From positions 1-64,000 of the IMG/VR virus record IMGVR_UViG_3300046642_000296: 64,000 nt of DNA; one strand, given 5' to 3'. The notes beneath the pieces were generated by a model. It was not told where the DNA came from, made no database searches, and saw only the letters and a list, made by a program, of their open reading frames with translations. This document shows, in pieces, positions 40,843-49,753 of the stretch. This stretch comes from a virus. Numbering within the stretch: position 1 is the first letter of the stretch; each line of letters starts with the position of its first letter. The position numbers were made by a program, and so were the translations under genes.

Positions 40843-40874
40843 AAAAGGCCCGCCCAACTGCGGGACGGGCCTTT
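40843..40874 (-). terminator. Intrinsic terminator between gp55-like and gp54-like genes
   Basis: On the minus strand AAAGGCCCGTCCC pairs with GGGCGGGCCTTT with one bulge, followed by TGTTTTG. It marks the end of the capsid gene cluster transcript. Confidence 0.85.
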
Positions 40875-40899
40875 GTGCCATCAGCTAAGCGAACGCTGC

Positions 40900-41520
40900 T
40901 CAGGCCTGCGTGTCGATCGAGCCTGCGGCGATCTGAGCCGTGGCCAGTCGTTGCAGCTCTTCCTTCGTGAGCGGCGGCAGCACTTCGAGTGCGAATTCCT
41001 TGGCCCAGGTCGACTCGACACGGGGCACACCGGTGCGGCGATCCTTGATCGTGCGGATGTTGTGAAAACGTCGCGCTTCGAGCTGCTTGTAGATGATGTA
41101 CGGCACATGCCAGCCATCGTCGGTCTGCTCGCCGTAGGGGATGAACTTGCGCACCGTGCCCAGGTGCTCATTGGCCACCGTGAAGATTTCACCGGGCAGA
41201 TCCTTCTTCTTCGGATCCATGTTGGTGATGCGCACGCGCACGAGCTTCATCTGCTCATCCACCAGGTGCTGGCGCAGCGTCTTGCGCTTGATGGGCACGT
41301 CCTGGCCGATCAGCGGATTGGCCGGCTGCAGCTTGTCAGCCGCTTCGGCAGCAGGTTCAGCCTGCTCCTCGACGCCGTTCATCTTGTCCTCGATCTTCTT
41401 CTTCAGCGTTTCGAGGGAGATATTGTTGCTGTACCTGACGCCCATCAGGTCCGCACGGGACTTGAGCATCTGGAGTTCGGTCGGTTGCGGCAGGTCTGCC
41501 GGATCTTGCAATGCGCTCAT
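40900..41520 (-). CDS. Hypothetical virion-block protein with SAP/HeH-like motif (N4 gp55 position)
   Basis: Residues about 19-50 (LKSRADLMGVRYSNNISLET followed by LKKKIEDKM) look like a short SAP/HeH helix-extended loop-helix, a nucleic-acid or protein-binding motif. The rest is mixed and Lys/Arg-rich, and ends SIDTQA. It follows the major capsid gene, as in N4. Function is unknown. Confidence 0.62.
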   Translation of the reverse strand: MSALQDPADLPQPTELQMLKSRADLMGVRYSNNISLETLKKKIEDKMNGVEEQAEPAAEAADKLQPANPLIGQDVPIKRKTLRQHLVDEQMKLVRVRITNMDPKKKDLPGEIFTVANEHLGTVRKFIPYGEQTDDGWHVPYIIYKQLEARRFHNIRTIKDRRTGVPRVESTWAKEFALEVLPPLTKEELQRLATAQIAAGSIDTQA

Positions 41521-41544
41521 GCTGGTTCCTCTGAATTCAGTCAG

Positions 41545-41592
41545 GAGCCAAGAGGAAGGGAAGCTGCGTGCAACTCCCCTTCTCCTTGGTTC
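41545..41592 (-). terminator. Long stem-loop after the major capsid gene
   Basis: GAGCCAAGAGGAAGGG pairs imperfectly with CCCCTTCTCCTTGGTTC across an 11-15 nt loop. No T-run follows in the leftward direction, so it may act by mRNA stabilisation or partial termination. The arms match the dispersed GAACCAGGGAAG-type motif. Confidence 0.5.
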
Positions 41593-41601
41593 AGTCGGCT
41601 A

Positions 41602-42831
41602 TTACACCGGGGCGACGGTCTTGACCAGGCCGATACGTTCCGGGCGCTTGATCAGAATGCCGTAGTACCACTTGATCGAGCTGAAGCCCTGCTCGCCGTA
41701 CGGATCGTTGCGATCCGCCGTAGCGTTGCCCGGCATCTTCGTCAGGACCGAGAACTTCACGGTCTTGCCGTCGGTCTGGAAGCCGATCGTCGTGAACGAG
41801 TCGTCACCGATACAGATCATCGGATACACGTCGTAGTGCTCGGTGCCACCCACCGTCGTCGAACGGTAGCCGGGGTTCGTACCGACGGCCGCACCAGCGC
41901 CTGCCCAGTGCAGCATTTCCGGCACCTGGATCAGGCGGAACTTGTCGATCGAGCCGACTTCGCCGTTCAGGACCGTACCGGCATCCGCGTAATGCTGGAT
42001 CTCGATGAAGGCCTTGTTGCCGAACAGATCCTTCATCGCCTTCAACGCCGGCACGAGCTCCGAGCCGACATACAGCACGCGGGTAGCGCCGATCGTCTTC
42101 GTGTCCTGCAGGCGCGAGCCGGTGATGATGGTCGTCGAGGTCGGCGTGCGGTTGTCCGTCAGGATCTGATCGAGACGCATCAGGTTCTTGTACGAGACCA
42201 CCGATGCCGGGATTTCCGGAACAGCGCCTGCTGCCGGCGTATCCTCGCCCGTGATTTCCGCATCGGCCGTTGCAGCGCCGGCGAACAGCACGACACCCGC
42301 GGAGGCCAGCAGATCCTTCTGCAGCGCAGCTTCCGTGATCTGCACGGCGCCGTTCATCAGCTCGGTGGACAGGTGGTCCATCAGCTCCGAGTCGCTGTCG
42401 AAGTCGAGCGATTCCTGCGTGAACTCGGTGAAGAAACCGAACTTGTGGAACGAGCCTTCACGTTGCAGACGGGTGAAGCCGACACGGTTCACACGGCCGC
42501 CGTTTTCGGTCAGCGTCGGCAGCTTCGAGCTGATCGTGCCGATGTCCTTCGACGAGCCGTACAGGTTGCCGTTGGTGATCGTGGCGCCGGTGGCGTCGAT
42601 GCCCTGGTCGTTGATGTTGCGGTCGTCGAGCAGCGGAACGTATTCGTAGACCTTGATGGTCTTGCCGTAGTTCTTCGGCATGTTCGTCACGTTCGCCAGG
42701 GGCATGAAAAACTGCTCCTTGCGTGCCGTGATAATGGCCTTCTTCAGCCAGAAGAAGGTTTGCATCTGGTCCGAGCCGTTACCGTCGATGCTCGACTTGG
42801 TACCGTCAGCGGGTGCGTTGTAGTTCAACAT
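41602..42831 (-). CDS. Major capsid protein (N4 gp56-like)
   Basis: Builds the capsid shell. The 409-residue length agrees with N4 gp56 (about 400). The sequence is rich in Thr, Gly and Asp with an N-terminal arm ([17 protein letters not shown]), a [20 protein letters not shown] segment and late beta strands ([20 protein letters not shown]), consistent with an HK97-type fold. It is flanked by a scaffold-like gene upstream and a hairpin downstream, as is usual for an abundant product. Confidence 0.9.
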   Translation of the reverse strand: MLNYNAPADGTKSSIDGNGSDQMQTFFWLKKAIITARKEQFFMPLANVTNMPKNYGKTIKVYEYVPLLDDRNINDQGIDATGATITNGNLYGSSKDIGTISSKLPTLTENGGRVNRVGFTRLQREGSFHKFGFFTEFTQESLDFDSDSELMDHLSTELMNGAVQITEAALQKDLLASAGVVLFAGAATADAEITGEDTPAAGAVPEIPASVVSYKNLMRLDQILTDNRTPTSTTIITGSRLQDTKTIGATRVLYVGSELVPALKAMKDLFGNKAFIEIQHYADAGTVLNGEVGSIDKFRLIQVPEMLHWAGAGAAVGTNPGYRSTTVGGTEHYDVYPMICIGDDSFTTIGFQTDGKTVKFSVLTKMPGNATADRNDPYGEQGFSSIKWYYGILIKRPERIGLVKTVAPV

Positions 42832-42844
42832 GGGTCAGGTTCCC

Positions 42845-44131
42845 TCAAACTCGGTTCTTCATCTGTTGCAAGAACTCGTCATCGCTCATGGCGAGCGGAT
42901 TGACGAACTTCTTGACCTCTCGGGGAGTGCTCCGCGTTGCCGCAGCGGCACTTGCCTGATCCCCGTTCGTCACAGCCGGTTTAGGTGCGACGACGCGAGT
43001 TGCAACAGGTTCTTTGGCGGCAGGAGTACCTGCATCGCCGGAACCAGAGAAGGAGGGAGTTTTCGCAGCCGGTGTAACCAGGTCGTTGAAAGCGCCCACC
43101 TTCTGCAGCTCGTCGCCCACAGCCTTGTAGGCCTGGATGAACGGCAGATCGGCTGGAATGACACCAAGCGTCTTCAGTCGATTCACCTCAGTGGAGATCC
43201 GGTCGTAGATACCGTTCTCACGCTGCTGGTGCATCGCCTGGAGAATCCCAGGGTCTTTCCACAGCACTTCCTTACTGGCCTGATCCCACGTCGAGTTGAC
43301 GACCTGAAGCGTCGCTTTACCCTCATCGTGACTACTCAAGTCACTCAGAGTGGAGCGGAAGTTCGCCTCTTCGTCACTGACCTTGTGATTTCCACCAAGG
43401 TAGTTTGAATCTTCGGTGGTATCGATCGACATCGGATCGATACCCTTGTCCTTCAGCAGCTTCTGGATTGCCTTGGGATCGCCGTTCTTCACGTCAATGA
43501 GGAACGAGAGCTGATCCGGGTCCGTCAGCTGGTTGTTTTCCAGCATCAGCAGCGTCTTGCGATGCGGCTGGATGTCCTGCATCTTGCGCGTGTAGTTGGC
43601 GCCCATCTGCATCAGCTGGATCGCTTCGTCCACAGAACGAAGTTCGATCATCTTGCCGTTTGCCTTGAACGGCGCCATCACGCGCTTGTAAAACGATTCG
43701 TAGTCGGCAGCAGCCGTCTGGGCAGCCGGCTTGGCCTCAGCGGAGGTATCCGCCTTATCCTTGCCCTGGGCGTCCTTGCCTGCCGCATCCGTCGATTTGG
43801 TGGCTGGGTCGCTTGCAGTTGCTGCGTCCGTCTTACTGTCCTGCTTGACTTCCGCATTGGCCGAAACATTACCACCATTCGTACCCTGTTTACCAGGGGT
43901 CTGCGGCTTGTCTGCAACGTCCGACGCATCTTCAACCTGGGTTGAAGCGGGATCGACCTTGGCGTCAGCACCGCTGACTTCCGTGTTGTTCTCAACAACC
44001 TCGCCGGCCTTGTCGTTGACGACTTCCTGAACCACCTCTGCTGCCTGTTCAGTCGAACCAGGGAGAGGCTGGTTCAGGAAGTCCTCATCTGACATGCCAA
44101 GCGGATTGGTATCCGTGGCAGCTGTCGTCAT
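42845..44131 (-). CDS. Scaffold-like protein (N4 gp57 position)
   Basis: 428 residues, directly upstream of the major capsid gene. It has an acidic, Ala/Lys/Asp-rich N-terminal 130 residues, a helical middle and a disordered C-terminal part, the composition of phage scaffolds. Remarkably, NPLGMSDEDFLNQPL near the N terminus recurs as NPLAMSDDEFLQQM near the C terminus, which suggests two equivalent docking peptides. The start codon overlaps the preceding stop (TAATG). The role in capsid assembly is an inference. Confidence 0.72.
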   Translation of the reverse strand: MTTAATDTNPLGMSDEDFLNQPLPGSTEQAAEVVQEVVNDKAGEVVENNTEVSGADAKVDPASTQVEDASDVADKPQTPGKQGTNGGNVSANAEVKQDSKTDAATASDPATKSTDAAGKDAQGKDKADTSAEAKPAAQTAAADYESFYKRVMAPFKANGKMIELRSVDEAIQLMQMGANYTRKMQDIQPHRKTLLMLENNQLTDPDQLSFLIDVKNGDPKAIQKLLKDKGIDPMSIDTTEDSNYLGGNHKVSDEEANFRSTLSDLSSHDEGKATLQVVNSTWDQASKEVLWKDPGILQAMHQQRENGIYDRISTEVNRLKTLGVIPADLPFIQAYKAVGDELQKVGAFNDLVTPAAKTPSFSGSGDAGTPAAKEPVATRVVAPKPAVTNGDQASAAAATRSTPREVKKFVNPLAMSDDEFLQQMKNRV

Positions 44132-44475
44132 TACTCGCTACCCTCCCCTGCGCGTTCTTCTTCGATCGCCTGCTCGATCTCACCGATCTGGGAGGCGGCC
44201 GAGTTGCCGATCATCACCTGGATGTGCAGCCAGCGCTTGAAGTGACCAGCAGCCTGGGCCATCGCCAGTGCGTCAGCACGCTGCGCATCGGTCAATGCCG
44301 GGTCGGCGGACTCACGCGCATAGCGTGCACATTCGCGCTCGAAGAACTCCTCGTGCACGACCTTGCGAAATTCCCGGTTGGCCGAGAGCTTCAGGATCAT
44401 GTCGCGCAGACCGGTGAGTTTCTTTGCTTCTTCCAGGCCTGCTTCGAGCTGCTGGAGTTGAGAGACTTCCTGCAT
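44131..44475 (-). CDS. Small helical protein between portal and scaffold genes (N4 gp58 position)
   Basis: This 114-residue protein is almost fully helical and charged. AAAGGACC precedes the ATG. The HFKRWLHIQVMIGNSAASQ segment lies near the C terminus. It resembles the conserved small gene between portal and capsid genes in N4-like phages. No biochemical function is recognised. Confidence 0.6.
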   Translation of the reverse strand: MQEVSQLQQLEAGLEEAKKLTGLRDMILKLSANREFRKVVHEEFFERECARYARESADPALTDAQRADALAMAQAAGHFKRWLHIQVMIGNSAASQIGEIEQAIEEERAGEGSE

Positions 44476-44504
44476 GGATTGGTCCTTTGACTATCAAGTT
44501 AGGT

Positions 44505-46799
44505 TTAGGTAAGTGGAACCGGATTGGCCATTTGCTGGCCGAATCCTTGCGGTACCGGGGGAACCGGTCCCCCAAAGTTAACTTGAGGGATTGTATTGTC
44601 CGGTATACCTGGCTGTCCAGTCCCGGACATGTTTTTCGACACCTGATTGAAGCCCACTGCAGCCGGCACATCCGGTTTGGACTCCGCACCGTTGGCGAGC
44701 TTGCGCTTGGCAAGCAGCGCCTTGGTGACTTCCAGGTTCTGGTTCCCTTCACTCTGGGCCTGCTGCTTCTCCATATCCCGTGCGTGCTTGGTTCCTGTCT
44801 CCTGCTCGACATAGTTGAGGTTGTTCAGGTCACCCTGCGTGCCAGTCGTACGCGCTTGTGCCTGATACAACTGGGCCTGAGCTTCATTACGATCGATCTC
44901 TGACTGTTCCTTCTTCAGCTGAAGCTGCTGCATCTGCTGGGCGAATGGATCAGGCTGCGGCTGGAAGGTGGCAATCTTGTGAGCCAGGTCAGGCATGCGC
45001 TTCAGGCGCGCAATCTCACTGAGAATGAGTGCGGTGAAGCTCCAGTCAGCTTTGGGTCCAAGGGTCTGCAACATGAATGCCAGATCCTGGGACTGCTGGT
45101 TATCGACTTCGGCTGTGCTGATGTCCACTTCCAGATCAAAGTTGCCGACCAGATCGTCACGCTGAACCTCAACGAACTGTTCATTGGTGACACGCACCAC
45201 TTCCTTGTCAGACAGGAAGACACCGTTCATTGAGATCACTTTCGTGCCGATCTCGGCCATCCCCTTGGCAAGACGCCGCAGGATCGCCATCTCACGCTTG
45301 GACGCTGCATCGAGCGCACCACGGATGCCGGCCGCCACATCCCCGTAAGCCTGGCCGGAGACACCACCGGAAAAGCTCTTCACGCCGGTGAGTGATTCCG
45401 CGTCCTGGTTCATGAGCTGAACCATGGCGAGTGCCGACTGCGGCAGCTCAGGATATTTGTGCTCGATAAGCCCCTGCTGGATGGGCACATTCGGGTTGAA
45501 CTCGTAGTCCTGCCCGTTCTCGTACCGGCGACGGTTCAGCGGGTCGAGCATGCCCTTGGCAAAGCCTTGCTGGCTATTGGCCGAGCGGCCCATCAGATCG
45601 ATCATGCCGCGGGTAACCGCACCGAGGATCTTCTGGTTGTCTTCCAGCATCTCGGCATCCGGCTCACCGTAGGCGGCCCGCTTGATCGGCAGGTACGGCA
45701 CGATGACGAACGGGATCTTCTGGTCGGGGAACGGGTTCTTCTCCATCCGGATCATCGTGTTGCCGATCCAGGTGGCCACGATCGGGACCAGCTCACCGTT
45801 GCCGTCGATATCGTAGTAGCCCCAGTATTCATAGGCCACGACCTTCTTGCGCGCAATATCCCGGAACTGGAAGTCCTGCGGTGTGCGGGTGGCGTGGTCG
45901 GGATCCTGCACGGTCGATGCACCTTCCCAGTCCACCTGGGCGATCTGTGCTGCCGGATACCGCTGGGGCTCTTTCTCCAGCTCCGCCTTGTTGGTCTCGA
46001 ACGAGACCACCGCGAAGAGTGCTTTCGAGGGATCACCGTTGCAGCTCGGATCCAGGAAGAAATTGCGGATGTCGATGACTTCGGCGGTCGGGTAGTTTTC
46101 CAGCAGCTGCTCGGTCATGACCGTCTGCGTGCCATTCTGCACGGCATAGGTCGGCTCACCCGTTTCCTGGTAGTGGGAGACAGCCGATTGCAGCTCAGGC
46201 GGCACCTGGGCGGCGTAGCTCTTCGGATCCTGCTGGTAGAGGGAAAGCGCCTGCTGCAGCTGCTGGGCCTGTGCCTCTGTCTCGATCTGGTAGTGCTGGA
46301 ACACCGGCACCTGCTGCTTGACCTTGGTGCTCACCCGCTTCCAGCCAAGACGTACGACCGAGGTGCCTTCATCGACCGTGCAGCGCACGAAGTCGTCGAT
46401 GAACTTCACCCGGTTCAGCTTGGTGCGGAACTGCCAGTTGAGCACGAGCTCGTTCTGGTTGGCCGCGGCCTTGTCTTCCCATGAGACGGGAGAGACCTTG
46501 AATAATTTGTTGGAGCCAAGGAAAGGCTCGGTGAGCGCAGCGTAGCGCCACTCGGCCTGACGCCGGATCAGCTTGGGCTGGACACTTGAGCGGCCCTTCA
46601 CCTTCGGTGGAGCGGCTTTGCCCTTCACATCCATCAGTTCGACCCAGTGATTGATCCGGGCGATCTGCGCATCATGGGACGGCTTGGCCGCTTCCAGGTC
46701 ACCCTTGAGCACCTGGAGAGACGGCTCGTTCTGCCACTTCGTCAGTTTCTGCTCGACAGCCGTCGACGGCAGCACCTGATCAGTGCTTGTGATCTTCAT
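44505..46799 (-). CDS. Portal protein (N4 gp59-like)
   Basis: Forms the dodecameric channel for DNA packaging and ejection. The ATG at 46799 gives 764 residues, very close to N4 gp59 (about 763); an upstream TTG at 46823 has no ribosome binding site. Features are a helical N terminus, a long middle with [20 protein letters not shown] and [12 protein letters not shown] followed by [13 protein letters not shown], and a C-terminal Gln-rich coiled coil ([20 protein letters not shown]). These agree with the portal/stem/barrel layout of podoviral portals. Confidence 0.88.
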   Translation of the reverse strand: MKITSTDQVLPSTAVEQKLTKWQNEPSLQVLKGDLEAAKPSHDAQIARINHWVELMDVKGKAAPPKVKGRSSVQPKLIRRQAEWRYAALTEPFLGSNKLFKVSPVSWEDKAAANQNELVLNWQFRTKLNRVKFIDDFVRCTVDEGTSVVRLGWKRVSTKVKQQVPVFQHYQIETEAQAQQLQQALSLYQQDPKSYAAQVPPELQSAVSHYQETGEPTYAVQNGTQTVMTEQLLENYPTAEVIDIRNFFLDPSCNGDPSKALFAVVSFETNKAELEKEPQRYPAAQIAQVDWEGASTVQDPDHATRTPQDFQFRDIARKKVVAYEYWGYYDIDGNGELVPIVATWIGNTMIRMEKNPFPDQKIPFVIVPYLPIKRAAYGEPDAEMLEDNQKILGAVTRGMIDLMGRSANSQQGFAKGMLDPLNRRRYENGQDYEFNPNVPIQQGLIEHKYPELPQSALAMVQLMNQDAESLTGVKSFSGGVSGQAYGDVAAGIRGALDAASKREMAILRRLAKGMAEIGTKVISMNGVFLSDKEVVRVTNEQFVEVQRDDLVGNFDLEVDISTAEVDNQQSQDLAFMLQTLGPKADWSFTALILSEIARLKRMPDLAHKIATFQPQPDPFAQQMQQLQLKKEQSEIDRNEAQAQLYQAQARTTGTQGDLNNLNYVEQETGTKHARDMEKQQAQSEGNQNLEVTKALLAKRKLANGAESKPDVPAAVGFNQVSKNMSGTGQPGIPDNTIPQVNFGGPVPPVPQGFGQQMANPVPLT

Positions 46800-46825
46800 T
46801 GGCGGTAATCCAGTGTGCCGCAAAA

Positions 46826-46867
46826 GACCAAGGAAGGGAGTTCGGCGGGAACTGCCTTCCTTGGTTC
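46826..46867 (-). terminator. Large terminator-like hairpin upstream of portal gene
   Basis: ACCAAGGAAGG pairs with CCTTCCTTGGT and AGTTC with GAACT, giving about 16 bp with one mismatch. In the leftward direction it is followed by TCTTTT. It would end the tail/lysis transcript before the portal gene. Confidence 0.75.
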
Positions 46868-46883
46868 TTCGCTAGGGTGACGC

Positions 46884-47210
46884 TCAGGCTGCTGCGGTCG
46901 TGCTCGAGCTCGAGAAGATATTGCTCACTGCGTTGTAGGCAGCCTTGGCCGCCGAGATGAACGTGGCGAGCGAGGCTTCCACGCCGTCGGACCAGGCCAC
47001 ACCAATGACACCGGCCACGGCTTTCACAGCAGCGAGCACCGAAGCGAGCTTCGTTGCGCCGGCGTTCGACTGGGCGGAGTATGCGGTCTCGGCCGTGTCC
47101 ATCATCTGCACGGCGAAGTCCTTGAGCTTGGTGAAGGCCAGGACAGCATCTTCTGTCACGGTGATAGCCGCAGCGACGGCCGAAGCCACGGAGGTAAGAG
47201 TCAGAGACAT
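46884..47210 (-). CDS. Hypothetical protein, 108 aa
   Basis: The ATG at 47210 has GAAAGGAAA upstream. The longer frame from 47423 overlaps the spanin gene and lacks a start signal. The sequence is Ala/Ser/Thr-rich and helical (ASAVAAAITVTEDAVLAFTK and later VLAAVKAVAGVIGVAW). One hydrophobic segment could touch a membrane, but there is no clear span. It is the last gene of the lysis cluster. Function is unknown. Confidence 0.62.
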   Translation of the reverse strand: MSLTLTSVASAVAAAITVTEDAVLAFTKLKDFAVQMMDTAETAYSAQSNAGATKLASVLAAVKAVAGVIGVAWSDGVEASLATFISAAKAAYNAVSNIFSSSSTTAAA

Positions 47211-47235
47211 CTGGATTTTCCTTTCGGTTGGTTCT

Positions 47236-47583
47236 TCAGTTGATGAGCCCTTGGGCTCGGAGGTTGGCAAGGCAGGTGGCGACAGCTCGGCGCTTTGTCT
47301 GCTCACGGGCAAGAACGGCGTCGGAATCGACTGCCCAGTCCTGCCACCGCTCGGCGTAGAGGGTGAGCTCACCGAGATCCAGCTCGTTAGCAGGAGCTGG
47401 CGGATACACCGGGTTATGTTCATACGGAGCGTTCTCCCCGCAGTTAACGTCCGGCACGAGAAGTCGCGTCTGCGCCACTTCCTTCGCCATCGTTGCGGGT
47501 TGCTTCGAGAACAGCTGCCCGAGCGCGCAGCCCGTGAGCAGCTGCGAGCTGATCATGACGGTCAGCAGCAGTTTCAGTCGCAT
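47236..47583 (-). CDS. Outer-membrane spanin-like lipoprotein (Rz1-like)
   Basis: Start at ATG 47583 behind AGGGAAATCAGG. The N terminus is a lipoprotein signal (MRLKLLLTVMISSQLLTGC) with a lipobox LTGC at residues 16-19. The mature part has about 95 residues. The gene overlaps the preceding membrane-anchored gene (47444-47788) in another frame, the usual Rz/Rz1 layout. It would join the outer membrane during lysis. The length and sequence are less typical of Rz1, which is often Pro-rich, so the pairing is inferred from the lipobox and overlap. Confidence 0.72.
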   Translation of the reverse strand: MRLKLLLTVMISSQLLTGCALGQLFSKQPATMAKEVAQTRLLVPDVNCGENAPYEHNPVYPPAPANELDLGELTLYAERWQDWAVDSDAVLAREQTKRRAVATCLANLRAQGLIN

Positions 47584-47788
47584 CCTGATTTCCCTTGTCG
47601 ATACTGGCCTGAGCCTGACGGGCCGTGTCGGTTTCAACCTTGCCCGTCCTGTTCAGCGTGGTCACGGCCTGAGTGTTGGCATCCTCGACGCCCGCAGTCG
47701 TGCTCGATGACGACTTGCCGAACATCGACTTGAAGAACGTCACCGCACCATTGAGTGCGGCGAAGACAGTCACGAGAGTGGCCCACAT
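47444..47788 (-). CDS. Inner-membrane spanin-like protein (Rz-like)
   Basis: The start ATG overlaps the endolysin stop (TAATG). The N terminus is one transmembrane segment (MWATLVTVFAALNGAVTFF), followed by about 90 periplasmic residues that are helical and charged (VTTLNRTGKVETDTARQAQ and onward). This signal-anchor plus coiled-coil layout is that of i-spanins. It overlaps the lipoprotein gene by 140 bases. Together they would fuse inner and outer membranes at the last lysis step. Confidence 0.72.
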   Translation of the reverse strand: MWATLVTVFAALNGAVTFFKSMFGKSSSSTTAGVEDANTQAVTTLNRTGKVETDTARQAQASIDKGNQDATETAADRHDQLAAAHGLRARAAVLEATRNDGEGSGADATSRAGR

Positions 47789-48219
47789 TACGGCACGTCC
47801 TTGTAAAAGATGTGGCTGCCAATCTGCACCGTACGGGTGGCTTCCTTCGTCCACGCCGGAGCTGCAATGCTCTTCGCGTAGTAGTGGGTTGCACCCAGCG
47901 TCAGGTCAGGCTGGAAGGAGGCGAGTACCAGGAGAGCCGCATCCTCACACTCCTGGTACTCGGACTTGGGAATCTCACGGGAACCAGAGAGGAAGGGGTA
48001 GTTCGGGTCGTTGGCGTTCCAGCAACTGAACTGGAACTTCGCCCGGCAGACGCTTGCGTAATCACTCCCCCACCATGTCTTTGGGGAAAGAACTCGGTTT
48101 TTGATTACCCAAGCGACCGCAATCTTCCCTTCCTTCGCCTCTCCTCGGGCTTCGCCCCAGAGAGTTCTGGTCACCGCATCCAAATCCCCATCAGTATATG
48201 TTGGGGGAGTAACAGACAT
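47788..48219 (-). CDS. Endolysin, SleB-like cell wall hydrolase
   Basis: Degrades peptidoglycan at lysis. The Hydrolase_2/SleB pattern is clear: TLWGEARGE with the catalytic-type glutamate, AVAWVIKNRV, then QFSCW and a C-terminal ATHYYAKSIAAPAW segment. ATG 48219 is preferred, with GGAGG ten bases upstream; a TTG one codon earlier is possible. The product has 143 residues and no signal peptide, so it needs the neighbouring holin for release. Confidence 0.9.
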   Translation of the reverse strand: MSVTPPTYTDGDLDAVTRTLWGEARGEAKEGKIAVAWVIKNRVLSPKTWWGSDYASVCRAKFQFSCWNANDPNYPFLSGSREIPKSEYQECEDAALLVLASFQPDLTLGATHYYAKSIAAPAWTKEATRTVQIGSHIFYKDVP

Positions 48220-48233
48220 CAAGCAATATCCTC

Positions 48234-48509
48234 CTATGGTTGTGGTGTTGCCTGGGAATCCTGAGCTTCACTGTTGTTTCCACTCACGCTGGCCTGCTTG
48301 ACCACCCGGCCAACAATGCCAGACAGGGCGACAGCAGGTGCCAAGGCCCAGAGCATCCATCTGCAGCTGTGCTGCCAGTCGGGTGACATCGAAGCCCAGG
48401 CCACCGGGATCGCTCCCGCAATACTCAGCGCATGCGTGGAGTACATCTTCCAGACTCGTTTCCATTCGGGGATCAGCCTGTTGGTCAATGTCAGCTTCTC
48501 GAGAGCCAT
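48234..48509 (-). CDS. Putative holin
   Basis: A 91-residue protein with two hydrophobic segments (about 25-42 and 50-68: ALSIAGAIPVAWASMSPDW and WMLWALAPAVALSGIVGRVV) and a polar C-terminal tail. It stands directly upstream of the endolysin, the usual holin place. Two spans fit a class II-type holin. Its 5' end overlaps the preceding membrane-anchored gene. Confidence 0.72.
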   Translation of the reverse strand: MALEKLTLTNRLIPEWKRVWKMYSTHALSIAGAIPVAWASMSPDWQHSCRWMLWALAPAVALSGIVGRVVKQASVSGNNSEAQDSQATPQP

Positions 48510-48826
48510 CGGAAAATCTCCATGCGAAATGAAGCAAGCAGTCCAACCAGTCCGGCCAGGATGATCCAGGTCCAGCGGCCAGCCAGCCCCGCCCCGACCA
48601 CCTTGTGTTTGATCGTGATGAACTCCTCGATCGTGGGCGCCTGGGATGCCAGGGACTCCTCAACCTTCTGCAGCCGGCTGGACACCTGGGTCAGTGTCTG
48701 TGACTGCTCTTCCATCTTTTCATACTGGCCTTTGCGTGCCGTCTTGGCTTCGGACAGTTCCTGCTGGATAAAGCCCATCTGCGTCACGAGGACAGCCAGC
48801 TGCACTTCAATCGACTCGTTCGGCAT
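48491..48826 (-). CDS. Coiled-coil protein with C-terminal membrane anchor, lysis cluster
   Basis: ATG 48826 gives 111 residues. Residues 15-65 form a coiled coil (FIQQELSEAKTARKGQYEKM and on), and residues 85-103 (WTWIILAGLVGLLASF) form a transmembrane segment near the C terminus. Overlap with the holin gene suggests co-expression. Such proteins in lysis cassettes may regulate holin activity, but no family is recognised. Confidence 0.6.
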   Translation of the reverse strand: MPNESIEVQLAVLVTQMGFIQQELSEAKTARKGQYEKMEEQSQTLTQVSSRLQKVEESLASQAPTIEEFITIKHKVVGAGLAGRWTWIILAGLVGLLASFRMEIFRWLSRS

Positions 48827-48849
48827 GTGTACGGTCCCGTAAACGAAAA

Positions 48850-48899
48850 AAGGGGGAAGCACAGGAGAATGGATTCACTCTCGCTTGTGCTTCCCCCTT
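48850..48899 (-). terminator. Intrinsic terminator upstream of lysis cassette
   Basis: A 14-bp stem with AAGGGGGAAGCACA as one arm surrounds a 22-nt loop; in the leftward direction it is followed by TTTTTTCG. It ends the tail-gene transcript just before the lysis genes. Confidence 0.88.
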
Positions 48900-48951
48900 G
48901 GTGACACCGCTCCGGGCGTCACTGGGTTAAGACCTGACGAATGATACTTGA

Positions 48952-49131
48952 TTAACCGCCTGAATTGGTTGCAGTCACATCAGGATTCACCGCAACTTCA
49001 ACTTCTGGATCGACCACCAGACGGCTTGAGTGGTTGAGCATATGCGGGTTGACGGCGAGGAACTGCGCCAGCGTCGGCGTCGTCCACTCCACCACCTCCA
49101 CACTGGTGGCCTGGGTCGTCGTGTCAGTCAT
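48952..49131 (-). CDS. Small hypothetical protein, 59 aa
   Basis: The ATG overlaps the stop of the preceding gene (ATGA). The protein is Thr/Val-rich (MTDTTTQATSVEVVEWTTPT) with VNPHMLNHSSRLVVDPEVEV later, perhaps a small beta structure. It closes the tail-gene operon before a terminator. No family is recognised. Confidence 0.55.
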   Translation of the reverse strand: MTDTTTQATSVEVVEWTTPTLAQFLAVNPHMLNHSSRLVVDPEVEVAVNPDVTATNSGG

Positions 49132-49331
49132 GTGTCTTTCTCCGGATTCAGGGCATACCGGGCTTTGACCGCCTTACAGTGTGCGATCCATGCCACTGTC
49201 TCGGCAGGCAGTACAAGGCCACTCTGCTGGAGTGCATCGAGCCCTTTCATCATCGCATCAAGCTGGTCGCCGATGTCCATGTAGGCCGCCTTCCGCAGCG
49301 GCCGGGGATCAGTCTTGTGGTGGATCTTCAT
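49128..49331 (-). CDS. Small hypothetical protein, 67 aa
   Basis: Helical, His- and Ala-rich, with MDIGDQLDAMMKGLDALQQS near residue 18. It overlaps both neighbours by four bases, so it belongs to a translationally coupled string. DUF-type tail assembly proteins often look like this; no specific assignment is possible. Confidence 0.55.
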   Translation of the reverse strand: MKIHHKTDPRPLRKAAYMDIGDQLDAMMKGLDALQQSGLVLPAETVAWIAHCKAVKARYALNPEKDT

Positions 49332-49753
49332 GTTTGGGTCACCGTGAAAGAAGCATCGAGCCAGGGAAAACAGGAAACCACCACGGTATACGTGCCCGCG
49401 TGCGAGAACGAGAGTTCGACCTCACCGTCGGTGACTGTGACCGGCTCATCGCCGCCGACCGTAACAGCAGAGGGGCTCGGCACATCGGAAATTGTCATCC
49501 CACGCAGAACGGCCGGGTTTTGCGGACGAGGCTTCAGAGTCCATGGAGTGGTGCTGCTATCGGCGTAGTCTGCATAGAAATCCGCGCTACCCGGTAGAAG
49601 ACGCCCGCCTTCAGGCACATGCGCATCCTGGTCAGCGAGCATCCATGCAGGCATGCTGCCGATCTGCTGCACCCTACCCGTCGAGTCCACGATCGTGTAG
49701 TCGGTCTGCGTCTCGTCCCGCTGAACTTCTGTGTCGATTGTCGTATCACTCAT
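49328..49753 (-). CDS. Tail-associated hypothetical protein with Ig-like C terminus
   Basis: A 141-residue protein with a polar N terminus ([18 protein letters not shown]) and a beta-rich C-terminal half ([20 protein letters not shown]) like a small Ig-like or fibre-accessory domain. It directly follows the long fibre-like gene in the same operon and overlaps it by four bases. Function is unknown. Confidence 0.58.
   Translation of the reverse strand: MSDTTIDTEVQRDETQTDYTIVDSTGRVQQIGSMPAWMLADQDAHVPEGGRLLPGSADFYADYADSSTTPWTLKPRPQNPAVLRGMTISDVPSPSAVTVGGDEPVTVTDGEVELSFSHAGTYTVVVSCFPWLDASFTVTQT

Noticed and set aside
40819-42903. Plus-strand 694-codon frame across the capsid gene
   Set aside because: Spans several leftward genes and terminators, with no conserved sequence and no start signals.
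44560-44600. CCCAAAGTTAACTTGAGGG as a copy of the middle-promoter element
   Set aside because: It lies inside the portal coding region, is a near-palindrome around AAGTTAACTT and lacks the ATAAGTTT core.
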